Shown in pieces: positions 26,320 to 35,531 of a DNA stretch of 64,000 nucleotides. Position 1 is the first letter of the stretch. Each line of letters starts with the position of its first letter. The DNA lies in NCBI RefSeq assembly GCF_030815975.1, contig NZ_JAUSXL010000002.1, forward strand, positions 1,736,001-1,800,000. The letters are read 5' to 3'. This DNA comes from Variovorax paradoxus (GTDB lineage: Bacteria > Pseudomonadota > Gammaproteobacteria > Burkholderiales > Burkholderiaceae_C). The position numbers and the translations under genes were made by a program. Below the pieces are notes generated by a model that saw only the letters and a list, made by a program, of their open reading frames with translations, was not told the DNA's origin and ran no database searches.

Positions 26320-27069
26320 ATGGAACAGTTCATGACCCCGGAATTCTGGGTCGCGGTCGGTCAGATCATCATGATCGACATCCTGCTCGGCGGCGACAAC
26401 GCCGTCGTCATTGCCCTGGCGTGCCGCAAGCTGCCGCCCGCGCAGCGCACCAAGGGCATCCTTTGGGGCACGGCCGGCGCCATCGTGCTGCGGGTGATAT
26501 TGATCTTCTTCGCGCTCACGCTGCTGGCCATTCCGTTCCTGAAACTGGTCGGCGCCGCACTGCTGGTGTGGATCGGCATCAAGCTCTTGGCACCCGACCA
26601 TGACGACGCACACGGCAACATCCAGAGCAGCGACAAGCTGTGGGGCGCGGTCAAGACCGTGATCGTGGCCGACCTGGTGATGAGCGTGGACAACGTGATT
26701 GCCATTGCCGGTGCCGCGCAGGGCGCCGGCCAGGCGCACCAGATGCCGCTGGTGATCTTCGGCCTCCTGGTGAGCATTCCGATCATCGTCTGGGGCAGCC
26801 AGCTGGTCATCAAGCTGATGGACCGCTTCCCGGTCATCATCACGCTCGGCGGCATGCTGCTGGGCTGGATTGCCGGCACCATGGCGGTGTCCGACCCGGC
26901 GCTGTCGAACACCGCAGCGTGGACCTGGGTGCCCAAGCTGCCGCAGACCGACGCCATCCGTTATGGCGCGGGCATTGCCGGTGCGCTGCTGGTGCTGGCC
27001 GTCGGCAAGTGGGTGGCCGTGCGCCAGGCACGCCAGAAGCCGGCCGAGCCCGCAACCTCGTCGAGCTGA
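26320..27069 (+). CDS. TerC family integral membrane protein (probable Mn2+ exporter)
   Basis: A 249-residue protein with about seven membrane helices. The TerC signature is repeated in two halves: LLGGDNAVVIALA (residues about 20-32) and VMSVDNVIAIAG (about 123-134), with the acidic Asp-Asn pairs that form the metal path. GAGGA lies 4 bp before ATG 26320; an in-frame ATG at 26239 lacks family similarity. The Mn2+ riboswitch leader upstream makes manganese export the best-supported role. A hypothetical gene follows after 82 bp. Confidence 0.9.
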   Translation: MEQFMTPEFWVAVGQIIMIDILLGGDNAVVIALACRKLPPAQRTKGILWGTAGAIVLRVILIFFALTLLAIPFLKLVGAALLVWIGIKLLAPDHDDAHGNIQSSDKLWGAVKTVIVADLVMSVDNVIAIAGAAQGAGQAHQMPLVIFGLLVSIPIIVWGSQLVIKLMDRFPVIITLGGMLLGWIAGTMAVSDPALSNTAAWTWVPKLPQTDAIRYGAGIAGALLVLAVGKWVAVRQARQKPAEPATSSS

Positions 27070-27151
27070 ACGCCTGCCCGAAGCAATCGGCGAATATGCT
27101 CTTCCCCTGCCGCCCGGTCTCTGCCACTCTAACTACCTGAAGGAGCGCCCC

Positions 27152-27616
27152 ATGGAAAAGGTCATTCTCTACGTCGACGATGCTGCCTATGCGGCCGAGC
27201 AGATCACCGAGCTTGCTCCGGACGCCAACAGCGTCGTGGCGCGCCATTGGGTGCTCGTGGCCTGCGCGCCGCGCATGACCCACCGCATCAGCAAGTGGGT
27301 GAGCCACAGCGCGCGCGAGAACTGGCGCGCCAAGTGGTTCAGCAAGGTGCAGGCGCAGCTGCTGCCGCTGCTCGAGCGCAATGGCGGACAGGTGACGCCG
27401 GTGCTTGCCAAGGGCCCGCTGCCCGAACTGACGCAGCAGCTCAAGCGCGAGCACTCGGCCACGCACGTGGTCGATGCGCGCCGACCGAAGATCGGCGTCG
27501 ACCTGGAGCCGGTCACGATCGACCAGACACCGCAGCGCCAGTCGGGCTGGGCCTTTCCCGGCGCCGTGATGGGCATGGGCGCACTGCTGGTGCTTGCGAA
27601 CGAACTGGCCGAATAA
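27152..27616 (+). CDS. Conserved hypothetical protein, possible universal-stress-protein-like fold with C-terminal helix
   Basis: A 154-residue protein I cannot assign with certainty. Its start MEKVILYVDDAAYAAEQI, the alternating strand/helix pattern and the segment LLPLLERNGGQVTPVLAKGPLPE recall alpha/beta nucleotide-binding (USP-like) folds, but no G-x2-G-x9-G(S/T) ATP motif is present. The last about 20 residues (WAFPGAVMGMGALLVLANELAE) could be a single membrane helix. AGGAG lies 7 bp before ATG 27152. It follows terC on the same strand and is closed by a strong terminator. Confidence 0.7.
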   Translation: MEKVILYVDDAAYAAEQITELAPDANSVVARHWVLVACAPRMTHRISKWVSHSARENWRAKWFSKVQAQLLPLLERNGGQVTPVLAKGPLPELTQQLKREHSATHVVDARRPKIGVDLEPVTIDQTPQRQSGWAFPGAVMGMGALLVLANELAE

Positions 27617-27636
27617 AAAGGCGCAACCTCTCCCTG

Positions 27637-27676
27637 ACGAGCCCCGGCGCGGCAACGCTCCGGGGCTCGTTGTTTT
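27637..27676 (+). terminator. Rho-independent terminator
   Basis: ACGAGCCCCGG / CCGGGGCTCGT arms, 11 bp long, around a 12-base loop and followed by TGTTTT. It ends the terC/hypothetical transcript. Confidence 0.85.
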
Positions 27677-27702
27677 GGGGGCTCTGGGGTATCCTGCGCC
27701 GC

Positions 27703-28056
27703 ATGCGCATCATCATCAAATGGCTGCTCAGCGCTGTCGCGCTGCTCGCGGTGGCTTATCTCTATCCCGGTGTCCAGGTTGCGAGCTTCGGCTCCGCGCT
27801 GATTGCCGCGGCCGTCATCGGCCTGCTCAACATGATCGTGCGGCCGGTGCTGGTGGTGCTGACGCTGCCGGTCACCATCGTCACGCTCGGGCTGTTCCTG
27901 TTCGTGATCAACGCGCTGCTGTTCTGGGCCGCATCGGGGCTGCTCTCGGGCTTTCAGGTGAGCGGCTTCGTGGCGGCGCTGATCGGCTCGCTGATCTATT
28001 CGCTGCTGGGCCTGGTCATCGAAGCCGCACTGGGCGGGCTGCTCTCGAAGCGCTGA
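27703..28056 (+). CDS. Phage holin family (superfamily IV) / YvlD-like membrane protein
   Basis: A 117-residue hydrophobic protein with four predicted membrane helices (about residues 4-22, 28-48, 52-75, 85-110). The block LNMIVRPVLVVLTLPVTIVTLGLFLFVINALLFW is the recognised signature of the 'phage holin family 4' / YvlD proteins, which in chromosomes are not linked to phages; their role is unknown. ATG 27703 follows a weak ribosome site. It is convergent with the M48 protease gene, with 22 bp between the stops. Confidence 0.85.
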   Translation: MRIIIKWLLSAVALLAVAYLYPGVQVASFGSALIAAAVIGLLNMIVRPVLVVLTLPVTIVTLGLFLFVINALLFWAASGLLSGFQVSGFVAALIGSLIYSLLGLVIEAALGGLLSKR

Positions 28057-28078
28057 GCCGGCGCCTCCTCTCACCCGC

Positions 28079-29644
28079 TCACTTCAGCGGCGGCTCCTCG
28101 GCCTGCTGCTTCACCAGGACTTCCACGGCCCGCGCGCGGGTGTCGATGATCGACGCCTCGTAGTGGTCGACGGGCGCGCCGGGCCTGCGCATCAGCTCCT
28201 GCGCGGCCTTGAAGCGGTCGCGCGCCGCCGGGTAGTCGAGGATGGCCACGTTGGCCTCCGCGTCGGCGCGCACCGCGCGCACCGAATCGTTCTGCGCGCC
28301 ATACAGGTTGGCCAGGGCTCGCCAGGCCGTGGCGTCGCGCGGATGGGTTGCCACCCAGTCGCGCAGCACCGGCACCATGGGCGCGGGCTGGCGCGTGGCC
28401 ACGGCGGCATCGGCCGCGAGCAGCATCTCGGGCCGCTCCTTCGACTTGGCGTCGAGCAGGCCGGCGGCCTTGGAGGAGCCTCCGCCGGCAAGCTCGATCT
28501 CGGCATGGAGCCAGCGCGCCAGCCTGGCGGCCGAGGGGTCGTCGGCGGTGCGCGCCGCCAGCCGCTCGGCCAGCGCGCGCGCGGCGCGGAAGTCCCGCAG
28601 CTCCCTGGCCGACAGCGCGGCCGCGTAGAGCGTGCCGGCCTGCTGGGCGGCGCTGCTCTTGGCGAACTCACCGGTCGAGGCCGCATCGACCCAGAGCCGC
28701 AGCACGTCGACACCCGGCCGCGTGAGCACGCGGGCGCGCGCGGCGATCATGGCGTGGTCCATGGCCAGCGGCAGGGCCGGGGCCGCGTCGATGCGGAACT
28801 GGAAGCGCCCCTGCATGTCCGAGATGCGCTCCGACGTGAGCGGATGGCTGCGCAGGTAAGGATAGGAGCCGTTGTCGTTGAGGCGCGAGGCGTACTGCAG
28901 CTTCTCGAACATCGCGGCCGCGCCCTGCGGCGCAAAGCCTGCCTGCGTCATCACGCCGAAGCCGACGCGATCGGCCTCGCGCTCCATGTCGCGCGAGAAA
29001 CTCAGCTGGTTCTGCATGAAGAGCGCTTGGCTGCCCATCATCACGGCCTGGCCCGCGTCGCCGTTGCGGCTCTTGCTGGCCGCGATCATGCCGAGGATGA
29101 GGCCGGCCAGCATCAGCGGCATCTGCTTGCCCTGCTTGTTCATGATGCGCGAGATGTGGCGCTGCGTGACGTGCGACAGCTCATGCCCGAGCACCGTCGC
29201 CAGCTCGTCGCGGCTGCCCACCGTGGCAATCAGGCCCATGTTCAGGCCCAGGTAGCCGCCCGGCAGCGCAAAGGCATTGATGTTGCGGTCGCGTCCCAGC
29301 AGGATGGTCCAGGCAAAGCGCTCGTCGAGTTCGGGCGTGAGCTCGCCGCGCTGGCGAGCGGCCGCCAGCAGGCGCTGCCAGATGTCCTGCACGTAGGCGG
29401 CGACCACCGGGTCGTCGATATAGTCGGTGTCGCGGTAGAGCTCGCGCGCAATCTGGTCGCCCAGCTGGCGCTCGGCACTGGCCGTCATTTCGCCGCCGTC
29501 GCCCAGGCCCGGCAGCACCTGCAGCTGCGCGCGGGCCGGTACCGGCAGCACCAGCTGGCAAGCTATTAAAACGGCAGCGCAGAGCGACCGCAAGGCGGGC
29601 GCGACGGAAGTCTTTTGGGTGGCAGAAGGAGTCAAGCGCGGCAT
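28079..29644 (-). CDS. M48 family metalloprotease with TPR region (BepA/YfgC-like)
   Basis: A 521-residue exported protease, expected in the periplasm where BepA-type enzymes check outer-membrane protein assembly and LptD. A signal peptide (about residues 20-42, ending VPARAQ) precedes the peptidase domain with the zinc motif [11 protein letters not shown] and third ligand Glu in MEREADRVG. The C-terminal 250 residues are helical repeats (TPR-like: [42 protein letters not shown]). The start ATG 29644 ([10 protein letters not shown]) is inferred; upstream in-frame codons overlap the divergent moaC region. Length matches BepA homologues (about 490-520). Confidence 0.92.
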   Translation of the reverse strand: MPRLTPSATQKTSVAPALRSLCAAVLIACQLVLPVPARAQLQVLPGLGDGGEMTASAERQLGDQIARELYRDTDYIDDPVVAAYVQDIWQRLLAAARQRGELTPELDERFAWTILLGRDRNINAFALPGGYLGLNMGLIATVGSRDELATVLGHELSHVTQRHISRIMNKQGKQMPLMLAGLILGMIAASKSRNGDAGQAVMMGSQALFMQNQLSFSRDMEREADRVGFGVMTQAGFAPQGAAAMFEKLQYASRLNDNGSYPYLRSHPLTSERISDMQGRFQFRIDAAPALPLAMDHAMIAARARVLTRPGVDVLRLWVDAASTGEFAKSSAAQQAGTLYAAALSARELRDFRAARALAERLAARTADDPSAARLARWLHAEIELAGGGSSKAAGLLDAKSKERPEMLLAADAAVATRQPAPMVPVLRDWVATHPRDATAWRALANLYGAQNDSVRAVRADAEANVAILDYPAARDRFKAAQELMRRPGAPVDHYEASIIDTRARAVEVLVKQQAEEPPLK

Positions 29645-29699
29645 TCCTCGTCCATTGGCTCGGGCTCGTATGATGCACCTCCACACCGATCGTTCACAC

Positions 29700-30191
29700 A
29701 TGAGTTCCCTCACCCATTTCGACGCCCAGGGCCAGGCCCACATGGTCGACGTGGCGGCCAAGCCCGCCACCCATCGCGTGGCCGTGGCCACGGGCCGCAT
29801 CGAGATGCAGCCCGCCACACTGGCGCTGATCGAATCGGGCACCGCCAAGAAGGGCGACGTGCTCGGCATCGCCCGCATCGCGGGCATCCAGGCGGCCAAG
29901 AAAACCAGCGACCTGATCCCGCTGTGCCACCCGCTGGCGCTCACGCGCGTGGCGCTGGCGTTTGCGCTGGCCGAGAAGGGCAATGCGCCGCAGGTGGTGT
30001 GCACCGCCACGGTCGAGACCGTGGGGCCGACGGGTGTCGAGATGGAAGCGCTGACCGCCGTGCAGGTGGCGCTGCTCACCATCTACGACATGTGCAAGGC
30101 GGTGGACCGCGGCATGCGGATCACCGATGTGCACGTGCTGGAAAAGCATGGCGGCAAGTCGGGCAGCTACCTGGCAGCCCCTCAAGGCTAG
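29700..30191 (+). CDS. moaC: Cyclic pyranopterin monophosphate synthase
   Basis: A 163-residue MoaC. With MoaA it turns GTP into cyclic pyranopterin monophosphate, the first intermediate of molybdenum cofactor. The conserved segments are [32 protein letters not shown] and, near the C-terminus, MCKAVDRGM with the active-site Lys/Asp, and KHGGKSG. ATG 29700 matches the usual family N-terminus, although no clear ribosome site precedes it; ATG 29673 is a weaker alternative. Its stop shares the bases CTAG (30188-30191) with the stop of the convergent ligase gene. No other moa gene is in the window. Confidence 0.96.
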   Translation: MSSLTHFDAQGQAHMVDVAAKPATHRVAVATGRIEMQPATLALIESGTAKKGDVLGIARIAGIQAAKKTSDLIPLCHPLALTRVALAFALAEKGNAPQVVCTATVETVGPTGVEMEALTAVQVALLTIYDMCKAVDRGMRITDVHVLEKHGGKSGSYLAAPQG

Positions 30192-31924
30192 GGCGCCTGC
30201 CCGTCGACGGGCAGCCCCTTCAGCCAGCGCTCGTATTCCGCCGGAAAGGCGATGCGAAAGCGCTCCGCCTGGCTGCGCGCCTCGTCGCCCCGCCCCATCA
30301 GCTCGGCGCTTTCGATCAGCTTGACGATCACGCGCGGCTCGGGCGAAAAATGCAGCGTGCGTTCGGCCAGCGAATGCATTTCGGCGGCGTTGGCCGGCGT
30401 GACGGCCGTGAGCGTCAGTTCGGCAAAGTCGACCTGCCTTGCGAAGAGCCAAGAATTCCGGGCCTTGGCGAGCGTGCCGTCTTCATAGGCCGGCAGGCGC
30501 TCGTCGCGCGGCAGGTAGATCTGGCTGATGCGGATGTAGTCCCAGGTGGCATAGCCGACCACGCCCATCAGCACCACGGCCGCAACGGAAGACAAGACCG
30601 GCGGCTCGAGCCAGCGGGCCGTGAAGCGTTGCGGCAGCACTGCAGCCTTTCCGGCAGGCCGCGCCGGCCACAGGATGCCCAGGCAGAGCCCGAACACCAG
30701 CTGGAACGGCCCGTACCAGAGCGGATATTCGAGCAGGCTGTGCAGCGCGATCGCGCCCAGCATGCCCCATGCCATCAGCCGCACCGGATCGCGCTCGCGC
30801 CAGGGCCTGGCCGCCAGCACCATCCAGGCGAAGCCGCCGCAGACCAGCACCGACACCGGAATGCCCATTTCCACCGCCAGGTGCAGCGGCAGGTTGTGCG
30901 CGTTGTCCAGGATCTCGGGGAAGCGCGGCCCGTCGTACAGCGTGCTGTAGTGCGCAAAGCCCAGCTCGCCCCAGCCCCACCCCGCGAGCGGATGCGCGGC
31001 AATCAGCGAGAGCACGTTGCGCCAGAGGATCATCCGCGTGTGGTCGCCCGGCGCGCCCTCCTGCAGCCGCTGCATCATGCCCTCGACCTCGCCCGCCGCC
31101 AGCTGCGGCAGCAGCCAGGCGATGGCGAAATAGACCGGGATCATCGCCAGCAGCACCAGCGGCGGCGGCAGGCTGAAGGGCATGCCGGCGCGCTCTGAAG
31201 AAGAAGACACGCCGCGGCGCTCCCGCCGCGCGATCAAGGCGGCAACGCCCACGATCGACAGCAGCTGAAGCAGCCCGGTGCGCGAGGTGGACGCCGCCGC
31301 GGCCACCAGCAGCAGCAATGCCGCCGCCACCAGCCAGCGCCGTATGCGCGCCGATGGCTGCGCAGCATAGATCCAGAGGGCAGCCACCAGCGCCATGCTG
31401 ATCAGCGTGGCGAACTGGTTGCGCTGGCGCAGGTTGCCGTAGGCCTGGCCCAGCGCGGGTGTGGTGGTCCAGGGCACCAGCGGCTCGGCCAGACCGTAGT
31501 ACTGGAGCAGGCCGAGCACCGCGCTGACAAGCCCGGCGGCGAGTACGCCTGTCGCCAGCACGCCGGAGGTGGCCGGCCCGCCGCGCGCCATGCCCGCGCC
31601 TACGCAGGCCGCAGCCGCCATGGTGGCCACCACGACCACGGCGGGCAGCCATGAAGCGGCCGTGGCGTGCGGGGAGGAGAAAAGCACGACTGCCGCCGCC
31701 CCGGCGCCGAGCCAGGCCCAGATGCCGCGCGCCGGCACGGCGGGAGGCATGGCCAGAAGCATCGCCGCCAGGCAGACCCAGGTGGCCAGCAACTGCCACG
31801 CCTGGACCGAAGGACCGGCCACCAGCGGGCACAGAAACGGAAACGCGACCAGCCCGGCACGCACGGCGCCGACGGCTTTGGGAGAGAGAGCGGCGGCCTC
31901 GGCGGGCGCTGCGTGGGAAGTCAT
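30188..31924 (-). CDS. O-antigen ligase family / PglL-like O-oligosaccharyltransferase
   Basis: A 578-residue polytopic inner-membrane protein with 10-12 helices. The Wzy/WaaL-type core is visible as [12 protein letters not shown]...[29 protein letters not shown] and the large periplasmic loop with [34 protein letters not shown]. The domain order, with a C-terminal soluble TPR-like part, matches bacterial PglL_A/Wzy_C_2 proteins that transfer preassembled glycans to pilins or lipid A. It is divergent from the minor-pilin operon with 155 bp between starts, which favours pilin glycosylation; this link is inference. Start ATG 31924 (MTSHAAPAE). Confidence 0.83.
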   Translation of the reverse strand: MTSHAAPAEAAALSPKAVGAVRAGLVAFPFLCPLVAGPSVQAWQLLATWVCLAAMLLAMPPAVPARGIWAWLGAGAAAVVLFSSPHATAASWLPAVVVVATMAAAACVGAGMARGGPATSGVLATGVLAAGLVSAVLGLLQYYGLAEPLVPWTTTPALGQAYGNLRQRNQFATLISMALVAALWIYAAQPSARIRRWLVAAALLLLVAAAASTSRTGLLQLLSIVGVAALIARRERRGVSSSSERAGMPFSLPPPLVLLAMIPVYFAIAWLLPQLAAGEVEGMMQRLQEGAPGDHTRMILWRNVLSLIAAHPLAGWGWGELGFAHYSTLYDGPRFPEILDNAHNLPLHLAVEMGIPVSVLVCGGFAWMVLAARPWRERDPVRLMAWGMLGAIALHSLLEYPLWYGPFQLVFGLCLGILWPARPAGKAAVLPQRFTARWLEPPVLSSVAAVVLMGVVGYATWDYIRISQIYLPRDERLPAYEDGTLAKARNSWLFARQVDFAELTLTAVTPANAAEMHSLAERTLHFSPEPRVIVKLIESAELMGRGDEARSQAERFRIAFPAEYERWLKGLPVDGQAP

Positions 31925-32013
31925 TTGCCGATTGTGCCGACCGGCGGGCCGACGAATGGCACCGGCTGGGAGACGAGCGGTTTTGCGGAAAAAACACATT
32001 TGGAGACATTCTT

Positions 32014-32033
32014 AGACAACTGTCTACAACTGT
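32014..32033. promoter_or_regulatory. Candidate regulator-binding site upstream of the minor-pilin operon
   Basis: ACAACTGT occurs twice as a direct repeat, 10 bp apart (32016-32023 and 32026-32033), and the first overlaps the dyad AGACA-AC-TGTCT (32014-32025). One-helical-turn spacing 47-66 bp before the pilE start suggests a regulator site. On the minus strand each repeat reads ACAGTTGT, similar to sites of LytTR-type regulators. Function is inferred only. Confidence 0.4.
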
Positions 32034-32079
32034 TGCCGCCCTCCGGCGGAAGGCCCGGAATCGGTCCGAAAGGTGTCTC

Positions 32080-32568
32080 TTGAAGAAACAAGCAAGCTCT
32101 CTGCGTCGCGCCGCCCAGGCACTGCGTGGTTCGTCCGGCTTCACGCTGATCGAAGTGATGATCGTTGTGGCGATCATCGCCATTCTGGCCTCGATCGCAG
32201 TGCCGTCGTACAACGACTATGTACGCCGCGGCCAACTGCCGGAAGCCTTCAATCGCCTGTCCGACTACCGCTCAAAGATGGAGCAGTACTACCAGGACAA
32301 CCGGAACTATGGAACCGCCGCCAACAAGTGTGCCTCCGATCCAACCGCCGCCAGTTGGAACACTTTTACGGCTTCCGACCACTTTTCGTTCAGTTGCGTG
32401 GCAAGCGGCGCCACTTTCCAAAGCTACACCATCACCGCGACCGGCTCCGGCGGCCCCGTGACAGGGCATGTGTACACGATCAATGAAGCCGGCTTGCGCA
32501 AGACGACAAAGTTCAAGAACGCAACCGTAGACCAGAACTGCTGGCTCACCAAGAGCGCCACGTGCTGA
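32080..32568 (+). CDS. pilE: Type IV minor pilin PilE
   Basis: A 162-residue type IVa pilin. A basic leader ([20 protein letters not shown]) ends at the PilD prepilin peptidase site before [21 protein letters not shown], with Glu at position +5 of the mature protein. The C-terminal half has two Cys (CVASG and [11 protein letters not shown]) for the usual disulfide loop. The start is TTG 32080, with AAAGGTG upstream; no ATG lies in a suitable place. The gene leads a minor-pilin operon; in Pseudomonas pilE is usually last, so the order differs. It overlaps the next gene by 7 bp. Confidence 0.9.
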   Translation: MKKQASSLRRAAQALRGSSGFTLIEVMIVVAIIAILASIAVPSYNDYVRRGQLPEAFNRLSDYRSKMEQYYQDNRNYGTAANKCASDPTAASWNTFTASDHFSFSCVASGATFQSYTITATGSGGPVTGHVYTINEAGLRKTTKFKNATVDQNCWLTKSATC

Positions 32569-33185
32569 GCAGCATGTTTTCCATGAGGCAACGCGGCTTC
32601 ACTCTCGTCGAACTGGCCGTCACCATCGCGGTGCTGGCACTGATTCTTGCCCTTGCCATGCCGAGTATCGGCTCGTGGATGGACAACAGCCGCATCCGGA
32701 ACGCCACGGAATCGTTGCAGAACGGCTTGCTTACGGCGCGCAGCGAAGCGATACGGCGCAACCAGAACATTTCGTTCTTCCTTGTTTCGCCGAACGATTC
32801 AGGCGCTTTGGACAACACCTGTGCGCTCTCTACGGAAAGCGGCTCCTGGGTCATCAGCGTGACCTCTCCGGTCGGCAAATGCGCGAGTGCCCCTTCTACG
32901 ACCGACGCGCCCATGATCGTTGAAACCCGCGCGGTGGGAGATGGCGGCGGCAGCGTGAAGGTCAGCGCGGACGGCAACACCGTCACTTTCAACAGCTTTG
33001 GCCGGGTGGTCTCTGCCGCAGGCGCCTTCATTACCCAGATCGACGTGACCGGCCTTCGGGACGGTGCGCGGTATCGGAATCTTCGCGTCAATCTCACAGC
33101 CTCAGGCGGGGTCCGAATGTGCGACCCCAGTGTGCCCAGCACAGCCACCACAGACCCACGCCTGTGCCCGGCCGAATCGAATTAA
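32562..33185 (+). CDS. fimT: Pseudopilin of the FimT/FimU (GspH) family
   Basis: About 207 residues. [32 protein letters not shown] is the prepilin cleavage site (Gly-Phe-Thr) with Glu at +5 and the N-terminal helix; the rest is the GspH beta domain, with Cys pairs (TCAL, GKCAS) and a C-terminal MCDPSVPS...LCPAES disulfide. FimT/FimU is a minor pilin of the priming complex at the pilus tip, and in some species binds DNA during transformation. The start could be GTG 32562, ATG 32574 or ATG 32583; the first overlaps the pilE stop by 7 bp. Confidence 0.9.
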   Translation: MLSSMFSMRQRGFTLVELAVTIAVLALILALAMPSIGSWMDNSRIRNATESLQNGLLTARSEAIRRNQNISFFLVSPNDSGALDNTCALSTESGSWVISVTSPVGKCASAPSTTDAPMIVETRAVGDGGGSVKVSADGNTVTFNSFGRVVSAAGAFITQIDVTGLRDGARYRNLRVNLTASGGVRMCDPSVPSTATTDPRLCPAESN

Positions 33186-33189
33186 GACC

Positions 33190-33630
33190 ATGCACCCACA
33201 TCACAAACCCCGGCAGCGCCGCGCAGCAGCCCGTTCTCGCAGCCGCGGCGTGGCCCTCATCGAGGTGCTGGTCGCAATGCTGATCTTCATGCTTGGCGTG
33301 CTCGGCCTCGTCGGCCTGCAGGGCACCATGACCCGCACGCAGACCGACTCCAAGATGCGGGCGGACGCCGCCAACCTAGCCAGCGAAGTCGTTGGCCGCA
33401 TGTGGGTGGACATTGCCAATCTCTCGGCCTATGCGGGTGCCACCACCTGCACGGCTGCAAGTTGCCTCGAGTGGCGCAACAAGGTGACCAGCGTGCTGCC
33501 AGGCGGCGCCGCCGCCATCGTTGTGGCTGCCAATGGCGATGTAGCGGTGACCGTATCGTGGTCGATGCCTGGCGGCGAAACGCACAAGTACGTGACGCGC
33601 AGCACCATTGCGCTCAGGACGGCGAGCTGA
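33190..33630 (+). CDS. pilV: Type IV pilus modification protein PilV
   Basis: A 146-residue minor pilin. A basic leader is followed by RGVALIEVLVAMLIFMLGVLGLVGLQ, the PilV form of the class III signal (Ala-Leu-Ile-Glu with Glu at +5). The C-terminal part has the short TCTAASCLEW loop typical of PilV. It forms part of the PilVWX-FimU-PilE tip complex that primes assembly. It starts at ATG 33190, 4 bp after the fimT stop, and is followed by pilW after 2 bp, indicating one operon. Confidence 0.92.
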   Translation: MHPHHKPRQRRAAARSRSRGVALIEVLVAMLIFMLGVLGLVGLQGTMTRTQTDSKMRADAANLASEVVGRMWVDIANLSAYAGATTCTAASCLEWRNKVTSVLPGGAAAIVVAANGDVAVTVSWSMPGGETHKYVTRSTIALRTAS

Positions 33631-33632
33631 CG

Positions 33633-34811
33633 ATGATGCACATTCATCCCCCTCGCCTTTCACGGCAGAAAGCCCCTCGCGCGTCGCGCGGCTTCACCCT
33701 CGTCGAACTGATGGTGGGCCTTGTATTGGGCATGCTCACGGTGCTCGTCATCACGGAAGTGACCTCGCTGGCGGAAGGCAAGAAGCGCACAGTTTCTTCG
33801 GGCAGCGATGCCCAGGTGAATGGCGCGCTGTCTCTCTACACGCTTCAACGCGACATCCAGATGGCAGGGTATGGAGCCGTCGGCAACCTTGAAGCATTGG
33901 GCTGTGCGGTCAAAGGCAGTTTCAAGGATCCCGGCGCCGCGGCCGCCACGCCGGCCATTGAGTTCAAGCCGACTCTGGCGCCAGTCGTCATCAAGGATGG
34001 TGCCAACGGAGCACCCGACGAGATCACCGTGCTGCAAAGCCGGAAAGCGAACTTCTCGGCTCCCTTGCTCGTATCCAAAGACCACGCGAAAGATGGCAAC
34101 TCGTTCACCGTGAAATCGAGCTTCGGCGTTAGTGCCGGCGACCTGATGATCGCCGTCCCCTCCGGAGGCACATGGGATGCCAACAACTGGTGTTCGGTTT
34201 TCAGCGTGACCGACGACGGCGCGGCCACTCCGACCGAAACCACATTGGATTCGCACCACGTACCCCATGTTGCGGGCGGCACCAGCAAGTGGAACAGCGG
34301 CAGCGTGTTTCCGGACAACGGCTATCTCGAGAAGAGCTATCTGTTGAACATGGGGAGCCTGTCGTTCAACACATATTCGGTCAACACCGCCGCGCAGAGC
34401 CTCGACGTCACAGCCCGCACGGCCGAAGCTGTTTCGGCAACCGAGTCGCTCTATCCGCAGATCGTCAACATGCAGGCGATGTACGGAAAGGCCGCGGTCG
34501 GAACAGGCCAGGTCAGCAGTTACGACACGGTCGCACCTGCCACCGCTGCCGACTGGAAGAACGTTCTGGCGATCCGCATTGCCGTGGTGGCGAAAAGTGC
34601 TCAGTACGAAAAGGAGATCGTCACACGCGCTGCGCCTTCGTGGGACGTTGGCGCGAACAGCACGGTCGACGGCGCAGCGACCTGCGGCTCCAGCAAATGT
34701 GTCGAACTCAAGATCAGCCACGTTCCCGATTGGGAGCACTACCGATACAAGGTCTACGACACCATCGTGCCGTTGCGCAACATGCTCTGGAACTCGGCAG
34801 CCACGCCATGA
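33633..34811 (+). CDS. pilW: Type IV pilus minor pilin PilW
   Basis: A 392-residue protein. [26 protein letters not shown] is the prepilin site and helix with Glu at +5; the long globular part, with QRDIQMAGYGAVGNLEALGC and MLWNSAATP at the end, is as in PilW proteins, which are the largest minor pilins. It belongs to the tip-priming complex. The start is the first ATG of MMHIHPPRLS at 33633, 2 bp after pilV. The stop overlaps the pilX ATG (ATGA), implying coupled translation. Confidence 0.9.
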   Translation: MMHIHPPRLSRQKAPRASRGFTLVELMVGLVLGMLTVLVITEVTSLAEGKKRTVSSGSDAQVNGALSLYTLQRDIQMAGYGAVGNLEALGCAVKGSFKDPGAAAATPAIEFKPTLAPVVIKDGANGAPDEITVLQSRKANFSAPLLVSKDHAKDGNSFTVKSSFGVSAGDLMIAVPSGGTWDANNWCSVFSVTDDGAATPTETTLDSHHVPHVAGGTSKWNSGSVFPDNGYLEKSYLLNMGSLSFNTYSVNTAAQSLDVTARTAEAVSATESLYPQIVNMQAMYGKAAVGTGQVSSYDTVAPATAADWKNVLAIRIAVVAKSAQYEKEIVTRAAPSWDVGANSTVDGAATCGSSKCVELKISHVPDWEHYRYKVYDTIVPLRNMLWNSAATP

Positions 34812-35494
34812 AATTTCAAACTTCCTTCCGCGCGCAACGCGGCGTCTCCTTGATCTTTGCGCTGCTGGCGCTGGTGGCCCTGTCGCTCGCAACGCTGGCG
34901 CTGGTCCGCTCGGTGGACACCGGTGCCCTCGTGCTGGGCAACATAGGCTTCAAGCAAGATGCCACCGTGGCGGGCGACCAGGCCGCGCGCGAAGCCATTG
35001 CTTGGCTGAAAGCGAATGCCGCCAACCTCAATACGGACGCGCCCGCGAGCGGCTATTACGCCAGCACCAAGGAGCTGAAGGCCGACAAGACCAAGGATGC
35101 GCCGGTCGACGTCACCGGCCAACAGCAAACGGTCGCCAATCGCAAGCTCGTCGACTGGAGCGATGGGCAGGACAAGAAGTGTCCCTATGCCGCGGCGGGC
35201 ACCTTTGGCTCCTGCGATCTGCAATCCGTGAAAGCCGCCTCGGTTGCCGGCAGCAACAACGTGCGCTACGTGATCTTCAGGCTGTGCGCCAGCGCGGGCA
35301 ACTCCAACGACGACATCAACAACAGCTGCGCCCAGCCGCTGGCAGGCAGTACGTCGGCATCGGGGCGAGGGCTGATCGACTATTCCACGCCGCGCTTCAG
35401 CACTACAGGCGGCCCGTATTACCGAATCGTCGTACGTGTACTCGGTGCGCGCAGCACCACCGGCTTCACCGAAACCATCGTCAATTTCTATTAG
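34808..35494 (+). CDS. pilX: Type IV pilus assembly protein PilX
   Basis: A 228-residue minor pilin. QRGVSLIFALLALVALSLATLALVRSVDTG is the PilX-type hydrophobic N-terminus, where the residue at +5 is Phe-region rather than Glu, as is typical of PilX. It continues with a variable domain and Cys pairs (KKCPY...GSCDL; RLCASAG...NSCAQP). The family is required for tip-complex assembly and for placing PilY1. It starts at ATG 34808, overlapping pilW by 4 bp, and is followed by pilY1 after 37 bp. Confidence 0.9.
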   Translation: MKFQTSFRAQRGVSLIFALLALVALSLATLALVRSVDTGALVLGNIGFKQDATVAGDQAAREAIAWLKANAANLNTDAPASGYYASTKELKADKTKDAPVDVTGQQQTVANRKLVDWSDGQDKKCPYAAAGTFGSCDLQSVKAASVAGSNNVRYVIFRLCASAGNSNDDINNSCAQPLAGSTSASGRGLIDYSTPRFSTTGGPYYRIVVRVLGARSTTGFTETIVNFY

Positions 35495-35531
35495 CAGGTG
35501 CGCGGTTTCGCGACACGAGGAGTCCAATTCA

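Noticed and set aside
27703..28056. Phage lysis gene, from the 'holin family' name
   Set aside because: No other phage gene nearby; this family is widespread in chromosomes outside prophages.
31950..31970. Sigma-54 promoter upstream of pilE, from TGGCAC near 31954
   Set aside because: The -12 GC is missing at the required spacing, unlike the pilA promoter.
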